Below, piece after piece: positions 34,116 through 44,400 of a stretch of 51,691 nt of DNA. Position numbers and translations under genes: made by a program. The stretch's first letter is position 1; each line of letters begins with the position of its first letter. The DNA comes from Chersky-840 sp036511675. GTDB lineage: Bacteria > Actinomycetota > Acidimicrobiia > Acidimicrobiales > UBA8190. Under the pieces are notes generated by a model. It was not told where the DNA came from and did no database searches. It saw nothing but the letters and a program-made list of their open reading frames with translations. The stretch spans positions 1 through 51,691 of the forward strand of contig DATCBU010000022.1 of assembly GCA_036511675.1 (NCBI GenBank), in the 5' to 3' direction.

Positions 34116-36605
34116 ATAGGCGAAGCGCCGCCAGATGAGCACGCCCAGCGCCAGGAGTCCGAACAGGCTCAGCAGGATCCCGAGCTTGTCGGGACCGCTC
34201 GCCCCGTAGGTGAGCGTGACGTTGTGCGCGGTGGGGACCACCACCATGAGGTTCGGTTCCGAACGCCACGGGCCCTCGGCCCCGGTGGCGTGCCACGACG
34301 GGAAGTACGAGACGCGCACCAACACCGGAACCCCCACGCGACTCACGTGGAAGCTGACCTGATTGTCCGTCGCCCGTATGGACGACACCCGCACGGCGGG
34401 CAGCGCCTGGTGTTGGACCGGGGCCACACCCTTGGGGGCACGGGTCCATGTCGCCAATCCACCCGCCACCAGCTGTTGCGGCCATGATGCCGGGTTCGCG
34501 TACCACCGTTGGGACACCGGGAGCCACGATGCCTGGGCGGCGCCCACTCCGGTGAGCACGTCGGGGGTCTCGGTCAGCGGGGTCACGAGCGACGAGTTGT
34601 GGATGAGATAGATCTTCCACGTGGTGGTGACGACCTGACCCTGGTACTCGGTGTGCCACGGTCCCGTCGTCGACACGAGGGTCAGGGCGGGATCGGTATC
34701 GGCCTGGTCCTGGATCGGCGGCGACGAGGCCATGAAGTACTTGACCCCGAGCATCTGCAGGTGCTGGATCCCGAGCGGGACGTTGACCGAGCCGTAGACG
34801 ATGCCCGTGGTGGACGGCACCATGGCCTCGGACGGCCCCACCGAGAGCTCGGCCTGGTTGATGAAGTGGTACGGCGTCGAGGTGGCCGACTCGAACAACA
34901 GGCCCTCCATGGAGTCGACGCACCCGTTGGTGTAGTTGGGGAGCAACATCAACGACATGGGCGTGCCGAAGCGGTTGAGCAGCGTGTTGTACTCCCACAT
35001 GGCGCGCCCGCACCCGTACTTCTTGGTCACCTGGTCCATGTGGGTGACGATGCCCTGGAGCTCGGCGTAGCCGGGTTTGCGCTCGACGCCGGAGTAGTTC
35101 CAATTGGCCCAGGCCGCCACGTTGCTGGCTCGGACGCTCACGGGCCCGAGCTTGTAGACCGTCCCCGGCGTGACCAGGAGGGGCGGCAGCACGACCAGCG
35201 CCGACAAGGCCAGCGCCACGAGCGGGACCGCCAGGGCCCCCGGGGCCCGCGCCATGCGGCGCGGCGGTGGGGGGCCCCACGGTGCGGGGGCGCCCGTGGG
35301 CGCCGTCCAGCTCGACTCGCCCCCGACCCCGTCACCGCGATACCCCGGCCTCGGGACGGTGCCGGTGCCCGTGCCGGCGACATCGGTGGTGGCCGACACC
35401 TCCGCCATCGGGTGCCCGGCGCGCGGCACCATGTGGGGGGCAAAGGTCGAGACGGGGCCGCCGGTGGCGAATGCCGGGCTCGGACCGCCCGGCACCGCCA
35501 TGGCCGCGATGTCCGGGGGCGCCCAGCGCAGGGCGTCGCGTAGGTTCCGCCAACCCCGCGCCGCCATGATCAGGAGCTCGGCGACGGCGAAGCCGGCGAC
35601 GAGATAGACGCACAACCAGTAGATGGGCAGGACACGCGTGTTGTAGAGCGCGCTCTGGGGCGCGAAGCGCACGAACAGGGCCGACGCCACCCCCGCCACC
35701 GTGAGAGCCAGCATGGATCGGTTGAACCGGACGCACGCCATCACGACGCCGATGACGCCGAGGATCAGGGCCCAGCGGTCGGCCACGGGCATCAACAGCG
35801 CCCGGTACGTCGAGACGTTCTGCCATCCCATGGTGGTGCTGTAGGCCTGCTCCATGACGAAGGGGACCGCCCACCAGGCCACGAGGAGGAAGGCGGTCCC
35901 CACCACCGACACCAACCACCACAGCCGTCGGCGGGTGGGGCCGAAGAAGAGCAGCGCCGCTCCGGCGCCCACGAAGCAGAACAGCGTGGGGACGAGGTGG
36001 CACAAGACACACGCACTCAGCAGCAGCACGGCGGGAATGCGCGAGCGGCCGGTGCGCATGCCGCGGACCACCACGCCCAAGAAGACGAGCGCCACCGACA
36101 GCCCCAGCGAGAAGGCGTACTCCCCCGCCATCGTCGAATAGAGGTTGCCGCCGTAGATGGTGAAGGTCTGGTCGAACAGGAAGGGCAGGGTGAACACGGC
36201 GAGGACGGCAGGCCGGGGCCGCTCCATCCCCACCAGGCGGCCGAAGGCCCACGCCGCGATGGGGAGGGTGATGGAGCCGAGGATGGTGATGAGCTTGAAG
36301 GCGATGTCGAAGGGGATGATGAAGCCCAGGAGCGCGGCCAGGGTGTCGGGGAGGGGGAAGTAGAAGGTGTTGAGGGGCAACCCGTCGTAGGCACCCGGGA
36401 ACCAGCCCGTCATGTGCCCGTGCAGCAGCAGGTTGGTCTTCAGGAACTGGGCCAGTCCGAAGTGCGCCCCGGTGTCTCCCCCGGTGGTCATGGTGTTGGC
36501 CAGCAGCAGGCTGGGGTTGCACTGCCAGATGACGACGACGATGACCGCCGCCACGGCCACGAACGTGGCGAGCGCAGGGGCAGACGGCCGTCGCATCAGA
36601 TCCAT
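34110..36605 (-). CDS. Large multi-pass membrane protein, GT-C/PTPS-related-domain type
   Basis: An 831-residue integral membrane protein with about a dozen hydrophobic helices. The first extracytoplasmic loop has GGDTGAHFGLAQFLK and a GWFPGAYDGLPLNTFYFPLP block, typical of the '6-pyruvoyl-tetrahydropterin synthase-related' membrane family, which has a GT-C glycosyltransferase-like layout; despite the name it is not a pterin enzyme. Residues about 365-450 form a Gly/Pro-rich loop between helices, and the C-terminal about 350 residues are a soluble extracytoplasmic domain ending in one helix. It probably transfers or handles lipid-linked sugars for the envelope. ATG 36605 is chosen; ATG 36596 is an alternative. 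Neither has a good ribosome binding site. Confidence 0.68.
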   Translation of the reverse strand: MDLMRRPSAPALATFVAVAAVIVVVIWQCNPSLLLANTMTTGGDTGAHFGLAQFLKTNLLLHGHMTGWFPGAYDGLPLNTFYFPLPDTLAALLGFIIPFDIAFKLITILGSITLPIAAWAFGRLVGMERPRPAVLAVFTLPFLFDQTFTIYGGNLYSTMAGEYAFSLGLSVALVFLGVVVRGMRTGRSRIPAVLLLSACVLCHLVPTLFCFVGAGAALLFFGPTRRRLWWLVSVVGTAFLLVAWWAVPFVMEQAYSTTMGWQNVSTYRALLMPVADRWALILGVIGVVMACVRFNRSMLALTVAGVASALFVRFAPQSALYNTRVLPIYWLCVYLVAGFAVAELLIMAARGWRNLRDALRWAPPDIAAMAVPGGPSPAFATGGPVSTFAPHMVPRAGHPMAEVSATTDVAGTGTGTVPRPGYRGDGVGGESSWTAPTGAPAPWGPPPPRRMARAPGALAVPLVALALSALVVLPPLLVTPGTVYKLGPVSVRASNVAAWANWNYSGVERKPGYAELQGIVTHMDQVTKKYGCGRAMWEYNTLLNRFGTPMSLMLLPNYTNGCVDSMEGLLFESATSTPYHFINQAELSVGPSEAMVPSTTGIVYGSVNVPLGIQHLQMLGVKYFMASSPPIQDQADTDPALTLVSTTGPWHTEYQGQVVTTTWKIYLIHNSSLVTPLTETPDVLTGVGAAQASWLPVSQRWYANPASWPQQLVAGGLATWTRAPKGVAPVQHQALPAVRVSSIRATDNQVSFHVSRVGVPVLVRVSYFPSWHATGAEGPWRSEPNLMVVVPTAHNVTLTYGASGPDKLGILLSLFGLLALGVLIWRRFAYP

Positions 36606-36648
36606 GGTGCCCGAAAACCACCCCCAAGCGGCAGCGCCGGTCCCGATT

Positions 36649-37527
36649 TCAGTGCAGAATCCCCGCCACCGACAAGATCGCCAACAGGTTGAAGGTCCCG
36701 TGGGCGAAGATCCCGGGGCCCAGACGACCGAACTTGTAGGCCATGAGCGCCAGGACAGCACCGAACGTGGCCAGCCCGAGCAGCTCCAGCAGCTCGAAGT
36801 GCGCCAGGCCGAAGATGACCCCGTCGGCGATGGCGGCGAGGGCCACGCCCACCACCGGGCCCGCACCCTTGAAGACCCGCAGCAGGGCGCGCAGGACGAG
36901 GCCCCGGAAGAACATCTCTTCGACCACGGGCACCACGACCACCGTCAGCACGGCGATGACCGCCAGGTCCGAGCCCGGGAACCCCCCGGTGAGGTGCTGG
37001 GCGGGCGCCTTGAGGCGCTCGTCGAGGTGGGGGACGACGTGTTCCAAAGGGAAATAGAGCACCGGCAGCAGCACCAGTTGGCCCCCCAACCCGATCACGG
37101 GCCCGATGAGCACGTCCCAGGGGCGCACCCGCAGTCCCATGTCCCGGAAGAGGCTCCCCGTCCCCCGCACCCGGCTGGCGAACAGGACCGCACCGACGAA
37201 GCCGACCCAAAGCCCCACCAGCCCGGTCACCTCGACCCAGGCCGGCGGGACGGTCTGGGTGGCCAGGTGGGCGATCTCGGACCCGTGCCCGGTGAGGCCG
37301 GCCACCACGACCAGAAGGATGCTGCTCGCCAACTGGCCCACGACGAACCCGAGTCCGGCGAACATCAGCCATGCCCCGGCGTCGCGCCTCGTCGCGGGCG
37401 GGGCATCCCCGTCTTGCGCCTGGTGGCCAGGAGAAAGATGCCCGGGGAGCGGCTGCGACGGGGCCGCGGCCGGTGTTGCGCCCGGCGTCGGCTCGCCGTC
37501 GCTCGAGCCCGCAGGGCCGCTCGCCAT
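36649..37527 (-). CDS. CPBP-family intramembrane metalloprotease
   Basis: A 292-residue membrane protein of the CAAX-protease/bacteriocin-processing (Abi) family. A Pro/Gly-rich cytoplasmic N-terminus (about 50 residues) precedes about eight helices. Catalytic motifs: EEMFFRG (EExxxR), FGLAHF, and HGTFN (HxxxN). Possible roles are membrane protein processing or bacteriocin self-immunity. The start is ATG 37527 because TAACCT lies 7 nt before it; the frame is open 26 codons further up. Divergent from ftsH. Confidence 0.85.
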   Translation of the reverse strand: MASGPAGSSDGEPTPGATPAAAPSQPLPGHLSPGHQAQDGDAPPATRRDAGAWLMFAGLGFVVGQLASSILLVVVAGLTGHGSEIAHLATQTVPPAWVEVTGLVGLWVGFVGAVLFASRVRGTGSLFRDMGLRVRPWDVLIGPVIGLGGQLVLLPVLYFPLEHVVPHLDERLKAPAQHLTGGFPGSDLAVIAVLTVVVVPVVEEMFFRGLVLRALLRVFKGAGPVVGVALAAIADGVIFGLAHFELLELLGLATFGAVLALMAYKFGRLGPGIFAHGTFNLLAILSVAGILH

Positions 37528-37611
37528 CAGGCGAAGGTTAGCGATCGGCCGTATCGCAGCCATCTCGCCCATGCGTGCATGGCCGGGGGTGCGGGCGCGT
37601 ACCATGGAGAA
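37528..37611. promoter_or_regulatory. Divergent promoter region CPBP protease / ftsH
   Basis: It contains TAACCT on the minus strand (37535-37540), 7 nt before the protease ATG, and TACCAT on the plus strand (37600-37605), 6 nt before the ftsH ATG. The 6 nt between, GGAGAA, could alternatively serve as a ribosome binding site. Midway lies an inverted repeat CCATGC-GT-GCATGG (37569-37582), a candidate operator for both genes. Confidence 0.45.
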
Positions 37612-39672
37612 ATGAGTCCCCCCTCTCTTCCCGACCGCCGTTCGGGACGTCCCACCCCAGGTGGGACGGGTGGTCCCGCGTCGGGCGGGCCCGGCGGTCA
37701 GGCGTCGTCAGGGAGCGACCAGAGCTGGCGCTGGGTCTTCGCCCTGCTCATCGTGGCCGTCATCGCGGTGCTCATCGTGCCGGCACTAGTGAGTCATCCC
37801 CAGGTCAAGAAGATCGAGTACAAGACGTTCCTCCAGCAATACGTCGAGGGGCACAACGTCAAATCGGCCACCATCGACAACACCACGGGGATCATCACCG
37901 GGACGCTGAAGCAGGGCAATCAGAGCTACTCGGTGAAGGGCCCGGACCCCTCGCTCGAGTCCGACGTGGCGCTGATGAAGAAGGACATCTCGACCGTCAA
38001 CTTCAACACCCCCCAGACAAGCGCCCTCGGTCAGTGGCTGCCCACCATCCTCATTCTGGTGGCCTTCGTCGGCATCTTCCTCTGGATCAGCCGGCGAGCC
38101 CAGGGCCAGATGTCGGGGATCATGTCGATCGGGCGGTCCCGAGCCAAGCTTTATACGACCGAGCGGCCCCGGACGACATTCTCCGACGTCGCCGGCTACC
38201 AGGGGGTCAAGGTCGAGATCAGCGAGGTGGTCGACTTCTTGAAATCGCCGCACCGCTTTCGCGACATCGGCGCCAAGATCCCCAAGGGCATCCTGCTCGT
38301 GGGCCCTCCTGGCACCGGCAAGACGCTGCTGGCCCGTGCCGTGGCCGGTGAGGCAGGGGTCCCGTTCCTCTCGGTCAGCGGGTCGGACTTCATGGAGATG
38401 TTCGTGGGCGTCGGGGCCAGCCGGGTCCGTGACCTCTTCCAGACGGCCCGCAAGCAGGCACCGGCCATCATCTTCGTGGACGAGATCGACTCGATCGGCC
38501 GCAAGCGCGGCGCCGGGCTCGGCGGCGGCCACGACGAACGGGAGCAGACCCTCAACCAGATGCTCTCGGAGATGGATGGCTTCGACCCCACCGAGGGCGT
38601 GGTCATCATGGCGGCGACGAACCGGCCCGACATCCTCGACCCCGCCCTGCTGCGGCCCGGTCGCTTCGACCGTCAGATCGTGGTCCCGCTCCCGGACCTC
38701 GAGGAGCGCCTGCCCATCTTGAAGGTCCATTGCAAGGACAAGCGCATCGGCGACAACGTGGATCTCGAGCTCGTGGCCCGGGGCACCCCGGGCATGAGCG
38801 GCGCCGATCTCGCCAACCTCGTCAACGAGGCGGCGCTCCACGCCGTGCGACGGGGCTCGCACCAGGTCGACCAACAGGACTTCGAAGCGGCGCGCGACCG
38901 CGTCCTCATGGGACAGCGACGAGAGAGCCTGGTGCTTTCGGAGCCCGAGAAAGAGCGCGTGGCCTTCCACGAAGGTGGCCACGCCGTGCTCGCCTACGTG
39001 CTCGAGCACGCCGACCCGGTCCACAAGGTGACCATCCTCCCCACCGGTCTCGCCCTGGGCGTGACCCAGCAGCTGCCCATCGAAGAACGCCACATCTATC
39101 CCCGCGACGTGATCGAGGACTCGCTGGCCGTGCGGATGGGCGGGCGCGCCGCTGAGCTCCTCGTGTACGGCGACCTCTCCACCGGTGCCAGCAACGACCT
39201 CGTGGGCAACACCGAGCTGGCGCGCAAGATGGTGCGCGAGTGGGGCATGAGCGAAGAGCTCGGGCCGATGGCCTGGGGGTCCCAGGGAATGGTCTTCCTC
39301 GGCGAGGACCTGCTGCACTCGCGCGACTACTCCGAGGACACCGCACGCGTCGTGGACGCGGAGATCGCCCGCATCCTGCGCCAGCAAGAAGAGCGGGCCA
39401 TCGAGTTGCTCAGCCGGCACCGCGGCGGGCTCGACGCCGTGGCGAGGGCGCTCCTCGAGCGCGAGACCCTCGACGGGAGCGAAGTGAGCAAGCTCGTCGA
39501 CACTGCCTACGGCCGTCCCGTCCACGAGGCCGGCGTCATGGCGTCGCACTTCACGACGGCCAACGGGGCCGGTGCCAAGCCGGAGGCCTCCGCATCGGGA
39601 AACGGCGCTGAGTCCGACATCCCGGGCGTGACACCCGAGCCCACCGGCTCCACGACCGCCAAGCCTGACTGA
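37612..39672 (+). CDS. ftsH: ATP-dependent zinc metalloprotease FtsH
   Basis: A 686-residue membrane-bound AAA+ protease that removes misfolded and regulatory proteins. Domains: a Gly/Pro-rich N-terminal extension (about 35 residues), helix, a periplasmic domain of about 85 residues, second helix, AAA module (Walker A GPPGTGKT, Walker B IIFVDEIDSIG, SRH NRPDILDPALLRPGRFDR), and M41 protease with HEGGH zinc site plus the third ligand region. The pore motif is MFVGVGASRV. The C-terminal tail is Gly/Ala-rich and variable. Start ATG 37612; the long open frame upstream is an antisense shadow. Confidence 0.96.
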   Translation: MSPPSLPDRRSGRPTPGGTGGPASGGPGGQASSGSDQSWRWVFALLIVAVIAVLIVPALVSHPQVKKIEYKTFLQQYVEGHNVKSATIDNTTGIITGTLKQGNQSYSVKGPDPSLESDVALMKKDISTVNFNTPQTSALGQWLPTILILVAFVGIFLWISRRAQGQMSGIMSIGRSRAKLYTTERPRTTFSDVAGYQGVKVEISEVVDFLKSPHRFRDIGAKIPKGILLVGPPGTGKTLLARAVAGEAGVPFLSVSGSDFMEMFVGVGASRVRDLFQTARKQAPAIIFVDEIDSIGRKRGAGLGGGHDEREQTLNQMLSEMDGFDPTEGVVIMAATNRPDILDPALLRPGRFDRQIVVPLPDLEERLPILKVHCKDKRIGDNVDLELVARGTPGMSGADLANLVNEAALHAVRRGSHQVDQQDFEAARDRVLMGQRRESLVLSEPEKERVAFHEGGHAVLAYVLEHADPVHKVTILPTGLALGVTQQLPIEERHIYPRDVIEDSLAVRMGGRAAELLVYGDLSTGASNDLVGNTELARKMVREWGMSEELGPMAWGSQGMVFLGEDLLHSRDYSEDTARVVDAEIARILRQQEERAIELLSRHRGGLDAVARALLERETLDGSEVSKLVDTAYGRPVHEAGVMASHFTTANGAGAKPEASASGNGAESDIPGVTPEPTGSTTAKPD

Positions 39673-39693
39673 TCCGGCGGACTGATCCGGCGG
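39668..39693 (+). repeat. 13-bp tandem repeat across the ftsH stop codon
   Basis: ACTGATCCGGCGG occurs at 39668-39680 and 39681-39693, with a decayed third start (ACTGGATCGG). The first copy contains the ftsH TGA (39670-39672). Confidence 0.85.
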
Positions 39694-39740
39694 ACTGGAT
39701 CGGGTCCGATCGAAGCCGACGCGCCGGGGGTTTCTGGGCG

Positions 39741-39746
39741 TAGCCT
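39741..39746 (+). promoter_or_regulatory. Putative leaderless -10 hexamer (TAGCCT) for the small membrane protein
   Basis: TAGCCT is 5 nt before GTG 39752 and 8 nt before GTG 39755. The second distance fits the other examples better. Confidence 0.4.
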
Positions 39747-39751
39747 CGTCG

Positions 39752-39961
39752 GTGGTGACCCACATCGACCTTTTCGATGATCCGTCCTGGGACTCACCCG
39801 ACTTCTGGGATTACGAGCCCAAGCCTCGCTCCCTGCTGGCGGTGGCGGCGCAATTGACCGCGGCCGTCGTCGCCGGCCTGACGATACCGCTCTGCTTCGT
39901 GTTGGTCCCCGGTGCCCTCATGTGGGGATTCGACAAGATGTTCTCGGGCTGGAGCTTCTGA
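39752..39961 (+). CDS. Small hypothetical membrane protein
   Basis: A 69-residue protein. The N-terminal 25 residues are acidic and aromatic (DLFDDPSWDSPDFWDYEPKP), followed by one hydrophobic helix (about residues 30-52) and a short tail with Trp and Phe. No family recognised. The start is GTG 39752 or, one codon later, 39755, which the TAGCCT hexamer favours. It lies between ftsH and the convergent DUF5719-like gene (25-bp gap). Confidence 0.6.
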   Translation: MVTHIDLFDDPSWDSPDFWDYEPKPRSLLAVAAQLTAAVVAGLTIPLCFVLVPGALMWGFDKMFSGWSF

Positions 39962-39986
39962 CGGGCGACGACGTCGGGGCGGTTCT

Positions 39987-41447
39987 TTAGGACGGCGCGA
40001 ACGACGGCACGACCACCACACCGGGCTCCGCCACGGGCAGCGCATCGAGCTCGACCGCGATGGGCTGGTCCGAGGTGACCTCGAAGGGTGCGGTCCCGAA
40101 CGGCGCCCCGGGGTTGGGGCCGATCACGAGGGGCGAACCGAGCTCCACCTTGCGGGTGGGCTGGCCGGCGACGGCATGGCCGTTCGGGGTGACGATCTTC
40201 ACGGTGGCGGCACTCGTCCCCAGATCGACCACGGCCAGCGACCATGCCCCGTTCCCGGGGGCCACCACGGCGGGGAGGATCCAGCGCCTGGCGCCGCCCG
40301 GCACCCCCGAGACGTCACCGACCTCGGGGACCCCAGCCGGTGACCCCGCGGGGGCAGCCGCCTCCCGGCTCACCACGATCCCGGTCCCGGTGCTCGTGAA
40401 GGTGAGTGAATACGGGACCCCAGTCGGGATGCGGGTCTGGCTCTGCGCCGACAACGTCACGAGGGACTGCGCCGGGACGTGCATGGACAGCGGCTCGGCC
40501 CCGGCTCCTTGGGACAGCCCGATGGCCACCGACACCGTGGCGGGGGTCGTCGTCGGGTTCAGGACGTGAAACGCCACGGTCCCTTCCGGGATACCCGTGC
40601 TCTGGGGGAAGACCCACCGAGAGGTGGCGGCGGGGCTCCCCAAGGTGAGCGATATCCCCCCGTCACCGGGTGCGCCCACCGACTGCAGCTCCGTGGCCAC
40701 GATCGCACCCGACAACGTCGAGACCTCGGTGGCGACGGCCGTGTCGGAGGGCAGGTGGTCACCGATGTTCTCGGTGACCAGGGACCCCGGCGCGATGTCG
40801 ATGCCCTGGTACGCGGCGGGCGCCACGTATCCCGCCGTGGAGGACACCAGTGCGAGGTTCACCACGGCGTCGGTGGCGGCCGGGTTGAACAGCGACAGGA
40901 TGAGCCCACCTCCCTGCGCCGTGGCGCCGTGGGCGAAGTACCAACTGGTGGAGGTCGAGGGCGCGCAGGGCGCCATGCTCCAGCCAAGGGGGCTCTGGAC
41001 CGACTCCGACACCGCCACCCCGCCACCGTCGAGCACGACAGCGGCGGCGACCAACCCCGTCGAGCCGAGCTGACCAGCTCCCACCGTGACCTGCCCACCG
41101 GCGGGGACGGTCAGCGACACCGTCTGCGCCCCGGACCACGGAGCAGGCTGCGGCGCCCCCGGGGCCACCGCGCTGACAGCCGTCAGAGTGCCGCGCACGG
41201 GGCGGCCGCCGGAGTTGGTGAGCACGATGGTGGCGGGCGCGCCTCCCTGGGCACCGCTCCCGCCCGCGCAGAACCACGCCGAGGACTCGGTCGCAGTTGG
41301 TGCCACCCTGAGCGTCGACAAGGCGTCCGCGCTGGGGGCGGCGGCTGACACCGTGGTCCGGGAGATGAGCCGGTCCGAGATCCCCGTGGCGATCAAGATG
41401 GCCACCAGGACCACGATCATGAGCGCCCGCCGCAACGATCCGGTCAC
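39987..41447 (-). CDS. DUF5719-like exported protein
   Basis: A 486-residue protein with a short cytoplasmic start, one N-terminal hydrophobic helix (LMIVVLVAILIATGI) that may be a signal anchor, and a long extracytoplasmic part made of repeated beta-rich segments (for example SWYFAHGATAQGGG, SRWVFPQSTG, RRWILPAVVAPG). I associate this pattern with DUF5719 proteins of actinobacteria, usually encoded beside a GT2 glycosyltransferase, as here. GTG 41447 begins 13 bp after the GT2 stop, so the pair is an operon. Role in the envelope is inferred. Confidence 0.65.
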   Translation of the reverse strand: MTGSLRRALMIVVLVAILIATGISDRLISRTTVSAAAPSADALSTLRVAPTATESSAWFCAGGSGAQGGAPATIVLTNSGGRPVRGTLTAVSAVAPGAPQPAPWSGAQTVSLTVPAGGQVTVGAGQLGSTGLVAAAVVLDGGGVAVSESVQSPLGWSMAPCAPSTSTSWYFAHGATAQGGGLILSLFNPAATDAVVNLALVSSTAGYVAPAAYQGIDIAPGSLVTENIGDHLPSDTAVATEVSTLSGAIVATELQSVGAPGDGGISLTLGSPAATSRWVFPQSTGIPEGTVAFHVLNPTTTPATVSVAIGLSQGAGAEPLSMHVPAQSLVTLSAQSQTRIPTGVPYSLTFTSTGTGIVVSREAAAPAGSPAGVPEVGDVSGVPGGARRWILPAVVAPGNGAWSLAVVDLGTSAATVKIVTPNGHAVAGQPTRKVELGSPLVIGPNPGAPFGTAPFEVTSDQPIAVELDALPVAEPGVVVVPSFAPS

Positions 41448-41460
41448 GACACCACCGCGC

Positions 41461-44400
41461 TCACGACACGACCTCGCGCACCGGGTCGGCGGGCTTCGCG
41501 CTCGGGGGGAGAAGCGGTGCCGACAGGGCCGAAGCGTCGACGGCACGGGCGCGGCGGCGTCGTCGCCCGCGGCCGCCGAGGGGGCCCCACCACCAGTCGA
41601 GCCACCAACGCCGGCCCGCCAGCGCGCCGGCCACGACGACCCAGGCGGCGGTCTCCATACTGATCTCGAGCCCGTGGGCCCACGACCCGACGAAGGCGAC
41701 GGTGACCGTGCCCGGTCGCGCCACAGGAAACGTGGCGGCGTAGCCGAAGAACCTCGACGGGCGCACCACCGTGCCGTGCGGTCCCAGCAGTCGCCACGCA
41801 GCCGCGGGCGCCACGGCGTCGAGGACGGTCCCCGCCGGCACGCGACCCCGCACGCTGGTGGCACCCGACGCGCCCAGCAGTGCCGGATGCCAACCCGTGA
41901 GCCGCGGGTCCACCCCGGTGACCGCCGATGCGGGTGACGACGGCGCGCCCGCGGCGGTGCGCCACGCCCGCAAGGGCAACGCGCTCGGGTCGACGAACAC
42001 GTCGAACCCACCTTGGGAGATGATCTGACGGAGGTCGATCTGCGACGACAGCGCCCCGAGGAGGTCGCCCGGCGGTGGATGCGTGATCGGGGTCTGGAGC
42101 CCCGGGATCGACGGCGCCAAAGTGTCGACCACCACCACGTAGCGCACCGCGTACGGTGCCAACAGCCGACCCAGCCGGACCGTGGCGTGGCGCCGCGCCA
42201 GGCGGATCCCGTTGCCGATCTCGGCGGCCTTCCCCGGCGACGATCCCGGCCACAACCCGGTGACGTCGGGCAGCCCGTCCTCGCTCAGTGCATAGGAGAG
42301 CCCGGGGGTGAGCTCCCACCCGTTGCCCGGCAACACCCGGGGGTCGCCGAGCCACAGCACGCGGAAATCACCTTGGGCCTTGTTGGCGGCCATCCACGAG
42401 GTGGCTTCGGCATAGCCGGACGGGACCAGGTCCCATCGTCCGCCCAGGCTCCCGAGCAGCACCGGCAGCATGCCCACCACCGCGGCGGCAGCCGCCGTCA
42501 CCGCCGCCACCTGGCGCCACCCGAACCGGTAGCCGGGGAGATCGAGCTGAAACGCAGCCACACCGAGACCGATCGAGAGGGCGATCCCCACACCGGCGGG
42601 CACCAGGAGCACCTGGGGGGCGATCGCCAACGGGCCCAAGCCACCGCGCCCGGCCAACCAGGCCACGGCCCACGCCACCACGGCGATGGACCACGCCCGA
42701 CCGGCCCAGGCCAGGCGCGACCGGGCGCCGATGAGCAGAGGCAACGCCGCCGCGGCCAGGAACGCCCACCCCAGCGCGGCATCGCCGATGGGACCCACGG
42801 CCAACCGCAGCAGCTCGCCCCATCCCGCCCCCGAGGACGACGCCACGGGCACGCCGGCCAAGATCTGCCAGCGCCCCGAGCCACCCAGCACGGCGAAGGA
42901 CCAAGGAGCGAGCAGCACGATGGCGACGGCGCTGGCCCCCAACGCCGTCACCACCACGCGTCCGGCGGGGCGAAACCCCGCCTCCCCCTGCGACACGACG
43001 TGACCGAGGGCGAGGCCCAGTGCCACGACGAGGATCACCAACGCGGTCGACGGCGCCAGCGCGGTGACGAAGGCGTCGAGCAGACCCAGGGCCAAGCACC
43101 ATCCCACCAGGGATTGCCGCCACGGCCGGGCCGAACGTGACGCCACGCCGTGGATGGCGCGTGCAATGCCTGGGGTCGTGGCAGTGGTGGGGACGACGGC
43201 CTCGAGCGCGACCTCCCCCCTGTCGCCCCGTCGGTCGGTGGCGCCCGTTCCGTCGGCGCCCGTTCCGTCAGTGGCGCCGGTCCCCGGCGTCTCGTCGTAC
43301 GGATCGACACGCGATGCCTGGCCCAGGAGGTGGATCATCCACGGACACGCCGCGTACATCACCAAGGCGTCCCAGTGCGCCGTCGCCAGGGCGTCATAGG
43401 CAACAGGGATGGCGAGGTAGATCACGGTCGACGTCACGCGCGCCCACGGTGTGCCCAGTCGACGGGTCAGTCGGGCCATCCCCATGGCACCCACGGGGAT
43501 GCACCCGAGCACCACGATCTTGTCCAACAACCCCATGCCCCCGAACAGCAGCATCCCGGCCAGGCCGAGGATCCCCGTCGCCGGGGTGGTGGGTTCGGTG
43601 GTCCCCACCCCGCTGGGCTGCCACCCGGACACGAAATGGTGCAGCAGCGTCGTCCACGAGGGCAGGGACAGGAACTGGCCCACGACGGGGAGGCCCGATC
43701 CGAACAGCTGGCGCGTCCCGAACACCACCACCAGCGCGGCGGCCAACCACACGAGCCAGCGCGTGGACGTGGCGGGGCCTAGGGCGTTCCCCGCCGTCAC
43801 CTCGACCCCTGTCGGGCTCGACACCGATGGCGGCTCGTCGTCGGAGCCCGGCTCGGCGCCAACGGGCTCGGGCTCGGGGTTCGCACCACCGAGGTTCGCC
43901 GCCTGCAATCCGTGGGTGACGGCCCGCCGGACATAGGCGTTGAGACGGGCGCTGCCGTGCAGCTGCAGTCGACGGACGGTGGTGTCGTCGAGCCGACGGT
44001 GGGCCCGCACCGCCGCTCGGGCGGCGCGCAACGTCCGTCGGTTGGCGAAGTTCCACCGCCACGCCTGGGACACCGCCGAGGCACGCTCGCGATGGCGCGC
44101 CACCACGGCGATGACGAATTCCGCCACGCCCAGCAGGGCGATCTGGGGGACCACCCGCACCAGATGGAACGGTCCGTACGCCTTGAGCGCGGCGTGCAAC
44201 TCATGGCGGCGCTGCAGCGACTGCAGCGTCACATGCGGTTGGTGCCCATGGGCCCTGTGGCCCGCCCCGCGCCGCCGGCGCCCGGCCCTCCCTGGTGCTG
44301 TCGAGGCTGATGCTGTCGAGGCTGATGCTGCGCCGAATGCGCCGGGGGCGCTGTCACCGGGCCCGAGCCCCGCCGGTCCGACCACTCCCCCGACCGGCTC

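Noticed and set aside
36412..37611. Long upstream extension of the ftsH frame
   Set aside because: It lies antisense to the CPBP protease and the GT-C-like gene and has no FtsH similarity; ATG 37612 gives a normal FtsH.
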